NCBI GenBank assembly: GCA_902790625.1 | Contig: CADASP010000007.1 | Span: 62,001-126,000 of the forward strand | Source of the DNA: an uncultured Prevotellaceae bacterium | Lineage (GTDB): Bacteria > Bacteroidota > Bacteroidia > Bacteroidales > Bacteroidaceae | DNA: 64,000 nucleotides | Direction of reading: 5' to 3' | Shown: one piece after another, positions 16,493 through 25,495 of the stretch | How positions within the stretch are numbered: the first letter of the stretch is position 1 | Layout: each line of letters opens with the position of its first letter | Position numbers and translations under genes: made by a program | Notes under the pieces: model-generated | What the model saw: the letters and a program-made list of their open reading frames with translations, nothing else | The model's database searches: none | Told to the model about the DNA's origin: nothing

Positions 16493-18670
16493 ATGCGAAA
16501 CTTATACATTATTATATTATATAGCCTGACGCTCCTGCTGACGGCTTGCAGTTCCGGCTCGCACTATCGTATCACAGTGCTGCAATGCTCCGTGGGCAAC
16601 TGGCGCTATAAACTGAACAATGAGCTGTTGGCCGCCCAGCATCTCTACGACCAGGATGTGGAGGTGGAGATACTGAACTGCCACGACCAGAGCGACGTGC
16701 AGGTGAGGCAGATTGACAGTCTGCTCAACGAGGATGTCGACCTCTTGGTGGTGGCACCCAACGAATATGCCGAGGTGGCGCCAGCCCTGAGGCGTGCCAA
16801 GGAGCGCGGCAAGCCCGTCATCCTGTTCGACCGCAAGGCCGACACCGACGACTATACCGCCTTCATTGGTGGCGACAATGAAGACGTGGGCCGCCTGGCA
16901 GCCAACTATGCAGTGCAATTGGTGAAAGAGAGTGGGGGAAACAACGTGCTTGAGATTACCGCCCTGCAGAGCACGTCGCCCTCGCGCGACCGCCACAAGG
17001 GCTTCGAGGAGACCATCAGTCAGCATCCTGAGGTGGACTACCAGTGCGTCTTTAGCAACTGGGACGACCACCGCACCGACACCATCGTGCGTCAGGCATT
17101 GCAGAGCGACCATCGCCCCGACATCATCTTCTGCCACAGCGACTTCATGGCGCGCGGTGCTTCGTGGGCGGTGAAAGATGCTGGCTTGGAAGGGCAGGTG
17201 AAGATTATTGGCGTCGACGGCTTGCCAGGGCCTGGCGAGGGCATTGAGGGTGTGGAGCAGGGATGGCTGGCCGCCACCTGCGTCTATCCCACCCAGGGCG
17301 AGCGCATCGTGAAGCTCGCACTCGACATCCTCGAGGGCAAGCCCTACGAGCGTAACAATTTCCTGCAGAGCATGGTCATCACGCCCGTGAATGTGGGTAT
17401 GGTGGCCCTCTACAGCAGTCAGCTGCAACGTCAGAGTGAGAACTTGGTGACCATACAAGACCGACTGGAGGAGTATTTCGGTCTCTACAATGTGCAGAGC
17501 AAGATTATATGGGCCGCCGTGGCCGTCATCGTGCTGCTCATCGTGGCTGTGCTGCTCACGTGGCGTGGCGTGGTGCAGATTCGCGCCGCCCACCGCCGTC
17601 AGAAGGCGTTCAACAAGGAGCAGAAGCTCTTCTACACCAATGCCAGCCATCAGCTGAAGACGCCGCTCACGCTCATTGCAGGGCCTGTGGGACAGCTGTT
17701 GCAGCGCCATGCCGTGAAGGGCGAAGACTTGCAGCTGCTGGAGATAGCCGAGCGGAACATCAGCCAGATGGAGAACGTGCTGTCCGACGTGCTCAACTTC
17801 GGCAAGGACACCACCCAGCCGGCCGTCGACGACAGCACGGCGCAGGGCATCTTGCAACAGCAGGCAGCGGCCATCGTGGAGAAGGAGCACCTGGGCATGC
17901 TGAAGCAGGAGGACACCGAGGAACTGTCGAACATCTTGATTGTCGACGACAATGCCGACATGCGCCACTATCTGCGCACCCTGCTGGCCTCGCGATTCTA
18001 TGTGCTGGAGGCCCCCGACGGGCAGAGCGGCTTGCAGCTGGCCCGCGAGAGCGTGCCCGACATTGTCATATCCGATGTGATGATGCCCGTGATGGACGGC
18101 CTGCAGTTCTGCCAGAGCCTGAAGCAGGACTTCATCACCAGCCATATCCCCGTCATCCTGCTCACCGCCCGCAGCACCGAGGCCCAGCAGATGGAGGGCT
18201 ACGAGCATGGCGCCGATGCCTACATGACCAAGCCCTTCAGTGCCGACCTGCTCATCAGCCGCATCGACAACCTGCTGCGCAGCCGACAGCAGTTGCAGGA
18301 GTTGTTCAAGGGCGGGCAAGTGGACGACAAGGAGGTGAAGCTTACCACACAGGACAAGCTCTTCATGGACCATCTGCGCGATGTGGTGAGGGAGAAAATG
18401 GCGAACCCGAAGCTGAAGATGGACGACCTGGGCGACGAGCTGGGCATCAGCCGTGTGCAGCTCTATCGCAAGGTGAAGGTGCTCACGGGCCTCTCGCCCG
18501 TGGAGCTGCTGAAGGAGATGCGCTTGGAGCGTGCCAAGACGCTGCTGAACAGTACCACGAAGACGGTGGCCGAGATTGCCTACGAGGTGGGCTTCACCAC
18601 GCCCAGCTATTTCACCACCTGCTTCAAGAAGCAATTCGGCAAGCTGCCCATGGAGTTCAGGGCAGAATGA
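16493..18670 (+). CDS. Hybrid two-component-like regulator lacking the ATPase domain
   Basis: The start at 16493 is chosen because AAGGAG lies 8 bases upstream and the lipobox signal (LLLTAC) then begins the 725-residue protein. In order it has a periplasmic-binding-protein type sensor (~25-325, FDRKADTDDYTAFIGG), a membrane helix (~338-358), and a HisKA helix pair with the H-box NASHQLKTPLT (H386). A receiver (~480-595) carries D528 in ISDVMMP and the Lys of TKPF, and an AraC-type DNA-binding domain ends the protein (~620-725). Only about 90 residues separate the H-box from the receiver, so the HATPase_c domain with its N, G1 and G2 boxes is absent. It cannot autophosphorylate by the normal route. 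It probably controls the susC operon that follows and perhaps module 1. Confidence 0.87.
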   Translation: MRNLYIIILYSLTLLLTACSSGSHYRITVLQCSVGNWRYKLNNELLAAQHLYDQDVEVEILNCHDQSDVQVRQIDSLLNEDVDLLVVAPNEYAEVAPALRRAKERGKPVILFDRKADTDDYTAFIGGDNEDVGRLAANYAVQLVKESGGNNVLEITALQSTSPSRDRHKGFEETISQHPEVDYQCVFSNWDDHRTDTIVRQALQSDHRPDIIFCHSDFMARGASWAVKDAGLEGQVKIIGVDGLPGPGEGIEGVEQGWLAATCVYPTQGERIVKLALDILEGKPYERNNFLQSMVITPVNVGMVALYSSQLQRQSENLVTIQDRLEEYFGLYNVQSKIIWAAVAVIVLLIVAVLLTWRGVVQIRAAHRRQKAFNKEQKLFYTNASHQLKTPLTLIAGPVGQLLQRHAVKGEDLQLLEIAERNISQMENVLSDVLNFGKDTTQPAVDDSTAQGILQQQAAAIVEKEHLGMLKQEDTEELSNILIVDDNADMRHYLRTLLASRFYVLEAPDGQSGLQLARESVPDIVISDVMMPVMDGLQFCQSLKQDFITSHIPVILLTARSTEAQQMEGYEHGADAYMTKPFSADLLISRIDNLLRSRQQLQELFKGGQVDDKEVKLTTQDKLFMDHLRDVVREKMANPKLKMDDLGDELGISRVQLYRKVKVLTGLSPVELLKEMRLERAKTLLNSTTKTVAEIAYEVGFTTPSYFTTCFKKQFGKLPMEFRAE

Positions 18671-18699
18671 AATACAAGTGAAATGTTTGCTTCCGGTTT

Positions 18700-18748
18700 T
18701 CTCCGCCGCTCCCCCCTCCCCTTGCAGGGACGGGGGGAGCGGCGGAGA
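18700..18748 (+). terminator. GC-rich 17-bp hairpin after regulator gene
   Basis: TCTCCGCCGCTCCCCCC pairs perfectly with GGGGGGAGCGGCGGAGA around a small inner hairpin. No T-run follows, so it could be a terminator or a palindromic repeat. Confidence 0.55.
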
Positions 18749-18849
18749 TACTTTGGTAAACGTGTATAACTGCTCTGCTGGGAACAAATTCTTGGATGGA
18801 ACCATTTCCTTCTCTCTTAAAATCAATAAAGAGTCTTTCAATATTGTTA

Positions 18850-18917
18850 CATGTATCATTTTTATTAGTCACAGAACGATAAGTTTCAGCCATTTGCGCA
18901 TTTGGTCAGTACTTTTG
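18850..18917 (+). promoter_or_regulatory. susC promoter and shared operator candidate (module 2)
   Basis: The -7 box TACTTTTG is at 18910-18917. CATGTATCATTTTT (18850) and CAGAACGATA match the module-1 susC promoter at nearly the same spacing. The 5' leader TATTAACTAAAAACG is also nearly identical between the two. Confidence 0.65.
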
Positions 18918-18964
18918 CGGTAGTTTTTTGAAACATGTTGTATTAACTAAAAACGCAAAAGCAA

Positions 18965-21900
18965 ATGGAAAGAACAAAGAGATTCTTGCTCAGCTTCCTG
19001 GCTCTGATGCTATGTACAATGATGTACGCGCAGACAGAGATAACAGGAACGGTGGTTGATGATTTCGGCGAAGGAGTCATCGGAGCCACGGTGAAAGAGA
19101 AGGGCACCAGCAATGGTGCCGTGACCGATTTCGACGGCAACTTCAAGGTGAAGGTGGCCCGTGGTGCCATCCTGGTCATCACCTACATCGGCTACGACCC
19201 GGTGGAGATGCCTGCCACCAATGGCATGAAGGTGGAACTGAAGGAGAACGCCTCGCAGCTGGCCGAGGTCGTGGTGACGGGTTATCAGACCCAGCGCAAG
19301 GCCGACCTGACAGGTTCGGTGGCCGTGGTGAAGACCGACGAGCTGAAGACGTCGAGCGACACCGACCCCATGCGTGCCCTACAGGGTAAGGTGCCTGGCA
19401 TGACCATCACCTCCAACGGCTCGCCAGTAGGCGCCGGCACCGTCCGCATCCGTGGCGGTGGCTCGTTCAACTCGTCGCAGGACCCCCTGTTCATCATCGA
19501 TGGCGTGCCCACCACTACCAACCTGAACACGTTGAACATGAACGACATCGAGTCGATGCAGGTACTGAAGGACGCTGCATCGGCCAGCATCTACGGTAGC
19601 CGTGCTGCTAATGGCGTCATCATCATCACCACCCGCTCGGGTAAGAAGGGCGACAAGGTGAAGGTGGACTTCTCGGCCAACCTCACCGCCCAGTTCTACA
19701 ATAAGCAGACGATGATGAAGCTGGCCAACACCGCCGAGTATGCCACGGCCATGGCTCAGGCTGCCATGAACGACGGTTTGGATCCCGAGCAGTATGCCAA
19801 CAACTATGGCCTGACGCTCAACGCCGCCGCTGGCACACCCATCCGTGCCTACGACCCCGCCACGGGCCAGATGAGGGATTTCATGGTGAATGGCCGCTAC
19901 GATGGCTACATGAACCTGTCGAAGACCATGCGCTACAGCGACACCGACTGGCTCGACGAGATCAGCCGCACTGGCTTCTCGCAGAGCTATGACCTCAGTC
20001 TCTCGAACGCCACCGAGAAGTCGTCGGCCCTCGTCTCGTTTGGTTATAAGAACAACAACGGTATTCTGAAGTACACCGATTTTGAGAGCTTCTCGGGCCG
20101 CATCAACACCAGCTATAAGGTGAACAAACTGGTGACCGTGGGCGAGAATGCCACCATCACCTACAGCAACCAGGTGGACTGCGCTCCCTTGGAGAACGCC
20201 CTGAAGATGGCACCCACGCTGCCCATCTACGAAGAGGACGGCGTGACCTTCTCAGGCCCCGTGGGTGGCATGAGCGACCGCCAGAACCCCCTGCGCGAGC
20301 TTTACCACAACCGCGACAACCGCCTGAAGATGTGGCGCATCTTTGGCAATGCCTACATCAACCTGCAGCCCATCAAGGGCCTGACACTGCGCTCCAACTT
20401 CGGTCTCGACTACTGGTCGGAGTTCATCCACAGCGTCACCTACACATGGCACAGCGACGTGGTGAACAACAACACGCCGTCGGCCAACCTGGGCAACAAG
20501 AACTCTATCAAGTGGACTTGGTCGAACACCGCCAACTATAACTTCAACATCGGCGCCGACCATAACTTCATCCTGCTGGCTGGTCTGGAGCTGCACCGCG
20601 ATGTGGAAGAGCGCTCGAATGCCTACGCCCAGATGTACGCCCTGGAGAACTACGACTACATGTGGCCCGATGCCGCCACTGGCACACAGCGCGCCGGCGG
20701 TATCCGCGAGGGCTATAACCTCGTGTCGCTCTTCGGCAAGGTGGACTACAACTGGAAGGACCTGGTGCTCGCATCGTTCACCATCCGTCGCGACGGTTCG
20801 AGCCGCTTTGGTGAGAACAACCGCTACGGTACCTTCCCCGCCTTCACGCTGGGTTATCGTCTCTCCGAGAACCTGCAGCAGGATTGGCTCAACGACTTGA
20901 AGCTGCGCGCATCGTGGGGTGAGACTGGTAACCAGGCCATCTCCAACTACGCCCGCTACGGGCTCTATGCTGCCACCTACGGCGGCGGACGCAACGAGTC
21001 GACGGCCTACGACCTGGCTCTGCAGGGCAGCGGCATCTACCCCTCGGGCTTCCGTGCCACACAGTCGCAGAACAACAACCTGAAGTGGGAGACCACCGAG
21101 CAGTATAACTTCGGTCTCGACTTCACCATGCTCAACAGCTCTGTCTACGGTACTTTCGATACCTATATTAAGAATGTGAAAGACATGCTCATCAATCCCG
21201 CCTACCTCGGCTCGATGGGTGAGGGCGGCGCCTCGTGGCTCAACGGTCCGAGTCTGCGCAACTGGGGTATGGAGTTCGCACTGGGCTATCGCGGCACCAC
21301 CGACTTCGGCCTGAAATACAACATCAACGGTAATGTTGACTTCTTCCGCCAGCGCGTGACCTACCTGCCTGAGACCACCACCGGCTCCTATGTGCACACT
21401 GCCAAGCAGAACCTGGTGGAGGCCAAGAAGCCCTACGGCAGCATCGTGGGCTACGTCGTCGACGGACTCTTCCAGAACCGTGAGGAGGTGCTGGCCAGCG
21501 GTCAGGAGAACGCCCGCGTGGGTGGCCTGAAGTATGCCGACCTCGATGGTAACGGCATCATCAACGAGCAGGACCAGACTTGGATCTTCAATCCCGTGCC
21601 CAACTTCTCATGGGGCTTGAACGTCGATCTGGGCTACAAGGACTTCGACTTCTCGATGTTCTGGCAGGGCGTGGCCGGTCAGGATGTCTACAACGACCAA
21701 AAGTTCCAGACCGACTTCTACAGCATCACCGATGCCGGAAGCAACAAGGGTAACCGTATGCTCGATGCTTGGACAACGGCCAACACTGGCTCGTCGATTC
21801 CCGCTCTGACCACCAACAACGTGGGCAACGAGAACCGCGCCTCGACCTACTTCGTCGAAAACGGCTCCTACGCCAAGCTGCGCCAGGTGCAGATAGGCTA

Positions 21901-22078
21901 CAACCTGCCTGAGAACCTGCTGAAGAAGGTGAACATGACGTCGGCCCGCATCTACGTCTCTGGCCACAACCTGCTCACCCTGAAGGGCGGCTCGCTCACC
22001 TGCAGCGACCCCGAGAACCCCCGCTGGATGTATCCTAACAGCACCAGCTTCTCGTTTGGCATTCAGACTTCGTTTTAA
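18965..22078 (+). CDS. SusC-like TonB-dependent transporter, fructan module 2
   Basis: This 1037-residue protein has a signal peptide ending MYAQ and a regulatory-like domain (TEITGTVVDDFGEGVIGATV). The TonB box region (EVVVTGYQTQRKADLTGS), plug motifs (VRIRGGGSF, DPLFIIDGVPTT, ASIYGSRAANGVIIITT) and the barrel follow. It shares long stretches with the module-1 SusC, so the two arose by duplication of the whole module. It works with the SusD encoded 30 bases downstream to import a fructan oligosaccharide. The duplicated transporters may differ in linkage or chain-length preference. Confidence 0.95.
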   Translation: MERTKRFLLSFLALMLCTMMYAQTEITGTVVDDFGEGVIGATVKEKGTSNGAVTDFDGNFKVKVARGAILVITYIGYDPVEMPATNGMKVELKENASQLAEVVVTGYQTQRKADLTGSVAVVKTDELKTSSDTDPMRALQGKVPGMTITSNGSPVGAGTVRIRGGGSFNSSQDPLFIIDGVPTTTNLNTLNMNDIESMQVLKDAASASIYGSRAANGVIIITTRSGKKGDKVKVDFSANLTAQFYNKQTMMKLANTAEYATAMAQAAMNDGLDPEQYANNYGLTLNAAAGTPIRAYDPATGQMRDFMVNGRYDGYMNLSKTMRYSDTDWLDEISRTGFSQSYDLSLSNATEKSSALVSFGYKNNNGILKYTDFESFSGRINTSYKVNKLVTVGENATITYSNQVDCAPLENALKMAPTLPIYEEDGVTFSGPVGGMSDRQNPLRELYHNRDNRLKMWRIFGNAYINLQPIKGLTLRSNFGLDYWSEFIHSVTYTWHSDVVNNNTPSANLGNKNSIKWTWSNTANYNFNIGADHNFILLAGLELHRDVEERSNAYAQMYALENYDYMWPDAATGTQRAGGIREGYNLVSLFGKVDYNWKDLVLASFTIRRDGSSRFGENNRYGTFPAFTLGYRLSENLQQDWLNDLKLRASWGETGNQAISNYARYGLYAATYGGGRNESTAYDLALQGSGIYPSGFRATQSQNNNLKWETTEQYNFGLDFTMLNSSVYGTFDTYIKNVKDMLINPAYLGSMGEGGASWLNGPSLRNWGMEFALGYRGTTDFGLKYNINGNVDFFRQRVTYLPETTTGSYVHTAKQNLVEAKKPYGSIVGYVVDGLFQNREEVLASGQENARVGGLKYADLDGNGIINEQDQTWIFNPVPNFSWGLNVDLGYKDFDFSMFWQGVAGQDVYNDQKFQTDFYSITDAGSNKGNRMLDAWTTANTGSSIPALTTNNVGNENRASTYFVENGSYAKLRQVQIGYNLPENLLKKVNMTSARIYVSGHNLLTLKGGSLTCSDPENPRWMYPNSTSFSFGIQTSF

Positions 22079-22108
22079 TTAATAATGAATAATTAGGAAT
22101 TAGTAATT

Positions 22109-23866
22109 ATGATTTCCAAGATATATAGTAAGGTAGCCGCCGCCTGTTTCGTATGCTGCGGTATGACTGCAGCCCTCACAAGCTGCGACGATTTCATCGA
22201 CGTTGACCCGCAGGGTGTCATCAGCGAGGACCTCGCTATGAGCCAGCCCGACGAGATGGTCACCTCGGCCTACGCCAAGCTGGGCGACGACTGGTACACC
22301 TATCCGTTTAACCTCTGGCCCTACGGCGACGTGTCGAGCGACGATGCCATGAAGGGCGGAAGCGGCACCACCGACACCAACTACCACCCCGTGGAGGTGT
22401 GGTCGACGCTGACAGCATCCACGCCCGACCACATGGACGAGCAGTGGTATCACTTCTACTGCAGCATCTCACGCTGCAACCGTGCGCTGGTCTCCCTGGC
22501 CGAGTATGGCAAGGACAAGCTGGGCGAGGAGAAGACCAAGATTCGCGAGGGCGAGGTGCGCTTCCTCCGTGCTCACTTCTACTTCAAGCTGGTGCAGATG
22601 TGGTATCAGGTGCCCTGGGTCGATGAGGAGGTTTACAAGAACCACACCGAGGAGCAGACTCCTAACAACCAGTTCACCCACGAGGAGCTGATGGACAAGA
22701 TCGTGGCCGACTTCCAATTTGCCTACGACGTGCTGCCCGCACAGCAGCAGGATGGTGGTCGCGCCAACAAGATTGCCGCCGCAGCCTATCTGGCCAAGTG
22801 CTACCTGACCATGGCTTGGGGCGATGGCTACGAGGCCAACACCGGCGTGAGCCACATCAACCAGGAGTACATGAAGAAGGTGCTGGAATACACGGCCGTC
22901 GTGCAGCAGTCGCAGTATGGCTATTTAGAGGACTATGGCGACATCTTCCTGCCTGAGTACAAGAACTCGAAGGAGAGCGTCTTCGCCGTGCAGCACAGCG
23001 ACTATCAGGACGACAACACCACCTTCGGCCGCGCCAACTGGAGCAACATGCTGAATGGCTGCTGGCAGATATGGTCGTGCGGATGGGATTTCCACAAGCC
23101 CACGCAGAACCTCGTCAACGCCTTCAAGACCAAGGACGGACTGCCCATGTTCAACGACTACAACAACAAGATTGACTATCCCATCAACGGCGTGCCTACC
23201 GCACAGAAATGGGATCCGCGCCTCTTCCACACCGTTGGCATGCCCACCTTCCCCTACAAGTATGAGGCTCAGTACACCATGACCAAGGACAACAGCCGCA
23301 CGCCCAACACCTACGGCTACTACGCCTCGCTGAAGGAGGTGCCACAGCGCTCGAAGGGCGAGACCTTCGACAACCCCTGGCAGGCCTTCGCCATGAACGA
23401 CTACGTGCTGCGCTACACCGACGTGATGCTGATGCGTGCCGAGGCGCTCATCGAGACTGGTTCGCTTGAGGAAGCCCGCACCATCATCAATGCCATCCGC
23501 CAGCGTGCCAAGAATTCGGTGGCCAAGCACATCGCCTATGCTGCCGACCAGTGCGAGATCAACCTCTATCCCGCTTCCGACTTCGACACCAAGGAGAAGG
23601 CACGTCTGCGTCTGCAGTGGGAGCGCCGCCTGGAGCTGGCCATGGAGAACGGACGCTACTTCGACCTGCGCCGCTGGGGCATCGCCTCGCAGACGCTCAA
23701 CAAGTTCTTCGAGAAGGAGAAGGATGTCGTCTACGACGGACAGACCTATGCCCAGTACTACAAGGACGCACACTACACGCCCGCCAAAAACGAGTACTTC
23801 CCCCTGCCCTACATCCAGCTCTACTACGTGCCCGGACTCTACACCCAGAACAAGGGATACAACTAA
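22109..23866 (+). CDS. SusD-like glycan-binding lipoprotein, fructan module 2
   Basis: This 585-residue lipoprotein has the lipobox ALTSC. SusD features include EVRFLRAHFYFKLVQMW near residue 150 and RRLELAMENGRYFDLRRWG followed by NEYFPLPYIQL near the end. The leader is AT-rich (ATTAATAATGAATAATTAGG), without a Shine-Dalgarno site. It pairs with the SusC at 18965. Its signal-peptide codons contain hairpin copy 4. Confidence 0.93.
   Translation: MISKIYSKVAAACFVCCGMTAALTSCDDFIDVDPQGVISEDLAMSQPDEMVTSAYAKLGDDWYTYPFNLWPYGDVSSDDAMKGGSGTTDTNYHPVEVWSTLTASTPDHMDEQWYHFYCSISRCNRALVSLAEYGKDKLGEEKTKIREGEVRFLRAHFYFKLVQMWYQVPWVDEEVYKNHTEEQTPNNQFTHEELMDKIVADFQFAYDVLPAQQQDGGRANKIAAAAYLAKCYLTMAWGDGYEANTGVSHINQEYMKKVLEYTAVVQQSQYGYLEDYGDIFLPEYKNSKESVFAVQHSDYQDDNTTFGRANWSNMLNGCWQIWSCGWDFHKPTQNLVNAFKTKDGLPMFNDYNNKIDYPINGVPTAQKWDPRLFHTVGMPTFPYKYEAQYTMTKDNSRTPNTYGYYASLKEVPQRSKGETFDNPWQAFAMNDYVLRYTDVMLMRAEALIETGSLEEARTIINAIRQRAKNSVAKHIAYAADQCEINLYPASDFDTKEKARLRLQWERRLELAMENGRYFDLRRWGIASQTLNKFFEKEKDVVYDGQTYAQYYKDAHYTPAKNEYFPLPYIQLYYVPGLYTQNKGYN
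22155..22173 (+). other. Signal-peptide hairpin, copy 4
   Basis: GCTGCGGT-ATG-ACTGCAGC keeps the 8-bp stem with a G-U at pair 6/14 and ends 10 bases before the lipobox Cys codon. Confidence 0.65.
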
Positions 23867-23940
23867 TCGTGAGTTAGGAGTTAAGAGTTAAGAATTAAGA
23901 GTTGTCGGCTACGCCGATTAAGAATTAATAATTAAGAATT
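23867..23940 (+). repeat. AT-rich oligonucleotide repeats and mini-hairpin before DUF4960 gene
   Basis: GAGTTAAGAGTTAAGAATTA-type units run up to the start codon, interrupted by a TCGGC-TAC-GCCGA hairpin. The same arrangement, with a different mini-hairpin, precedes the susE gene at 54999. Confidence 0.65.
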
Positions 23941-25455
23941 ATGAAAACCAAGATATTTCAATTCATCCTTGCTTGTTCCGTATGCTGCGGTATCACCGCA
24001 GCCCTGACAAGCTGCCAGGACAAGGACATCGACCGCGAGGCCATGAAGCTGACGGCCCCCAATGCCAATGACATCACCGGCCAGCTCAATGGCGACGACT
24101 ACACCTGGACGTGGCCCGCACAGCAGGCTCAGATGCAGGTGGCCATCTATCGCAACGGTACGCTCAACTCGAGCGAGACCGTCAGCGGCAACAGCTTCAC
24201 GCAGAAGAACGTTCCCACGAACGTGCCCTTCGAGTATGTTTTCAAACTCACCGACGGACAGAACATCTCCACCGGCGTCATCAAGACTTATATGCGCGAG
24301 GGTGCCACCAGCATCACTGGCGTGCAGATGAGCCAGGTGGAGAAGTCTGGCGGCTACGACGCCCTCGTGGTGTGGAACAAGGCTGCCGATGCCGAGAAAA
24401 TCATGTTCACCGCCACCAATGGCAAGCAGACCATCAAAGAGGAACTCCCCGGCTCGGCCACCAGCTATACCATCCCCAATGTGGTGTCTGGCGACACGTG
24501 GAACGTCAACCTCGTGGCACGCAATGGCAAGGGCACCAGCCTCGCCACCACCTCATCGCTCCGCATCGGTAAGACTGCCATAGGCTTCCTCAGTGTCTAT
24601 GCCACACCCGAGGAACTGGTAGCCAATGGCGACGACGACGAGGCTTCGGCTTGGCTCTGGCTGCACGACAACTATCCCACCGCACAGTTCGTGCCCTTCA
24701 CCACCGTCACCTCTGTCAACGTGATTGAGCCGTTCCGCGTGCTCTTCTGGCTCCGCGACCTCGAGAACGTGAGCGAAGCCGACGTGTGGAACATCCCCGC
24801 CGACGTGGAGGCTGCCACGCCCATCATCCGCCAGTGGTATCGCGATGGCGGCAGCATGCTCCTCTGGAGCCACGCCACCGTCTATGCCGGACATCTGGGA
24901 CGCATCAGCCTCGACGAGATGAAGGGCAACGACCACGCCTTCGGATTCGGTGGTGGTGGCATCAACAACGACGTGTGGAAGATGGCTGTCGAGCTCAACC
25001 CCGACCACAAGTTCAAGAAAGACCACTCCTCGCATCCCATCTACAAGGGACTGGAGGTGGAGACCACACCCGACACGAAGCTCATCGCCTTCAAGGGTCC
25101 CGGCTGGACCGAAGACCACAACTGCCTCTACTTCAACCTGCCCAGCCTCTGGACTGGCATTGGCAACCAGGAGGAGGCTTGCTACACGCAGTGCACGCAG
25201 AAGTATGGCATCTATCCCCTCGGCACGTGGGACAGCCAGATATGGTGGGTCAGCCAGATGAACGTGTGGGAGGCCCAGCAGGGCCAGACCGACTTCCAGG
25301 GCACTCTGCTCTGCATTGGCAACGGCGGCTGCGAGTTCTCGATGAAGAACACCGACGGCACACCCGACAAGAGCGCACACCCGAAGAACAACATCTATCA
25401 GGACAACGTGCTCACGCTGGCCAAGAACTCGCTGGAATATCTGAAGACAAGATAG
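23941..25455 (+). CDS. DUF4960-type surface lipoprotein, fructan module 2
   Basis: This 504-residue lipoprotein has the lipobox ALTSC. An N-terminal half of beta-sandwich, fibronectin-like segments (~25-210) is followed by a DUF4960-like half. That half has IRQWYRDGGSMLLWSHATVY, a FGFGGGGINNDVW loop, DHNCLYFNLP, and a terminal LLCIGNGGCEFSM block. The order susC-susD-this gene-GH32 repeats that of module 1, which supports a surface fructan-binding role. It differs from its module-1 paralogue enough that ligand preference may have diverged. Confidence 0.82.
   Translation: MKTKIFQFILACSVCCGITAALTSCQDKDIDREAMKLTAPNANDITGQLNGDDYTWTWPAQQAQMQVAIYRNGTLNSSETVSGNSFTQKNVPTNVPFEYVFKLTDGQNISTGVIKTYMREGATSITGVQMSQVEKSGGYDALVVWNKAADAEKIMFTATNGKQTIKEELPGSATSYTIPNVVSGDTWNVNLVARNGKGTSLATTSSLRIGKTAIGFLSVYATPEELVANGDDDEASAWLWLHDNYPTAQFVPFTTVTSVNVIEPFRVLFWLRDLENVSEADVWNIPADVEAATPIIRQWYRDGGSMLLWSHATVYAGHLGRISLDEMKGNDHAFGFGGGGINNDVWKMAVELNPDHKFKKDHSSHPIYKGLEVETTPDTKLIAFKGPGWTEDHNCLYFNLPSLWTGIGNQEEACYTQCTQKYGIYPLGTWDSQIWWVSQMNVWEAQQGQTDFQGTLLCIGNGGCEFSMKNTDGTPDKSAHPKNNIYQDNVLTLAKNSLEYLKTR
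23984..24002 (+). other. Signal-peptide hairpin, copy 5
   Basis: GCTGCGGT-ATC-ACCGCAGC is identical to copy 2 and again ends 10 bases before the lipobox Cys codon. Confidence 0.7.
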
Positions 25456-25495
25456 TTTTTAAAGTTAGTTGATATTTGTTGATATGATGTTAGCG

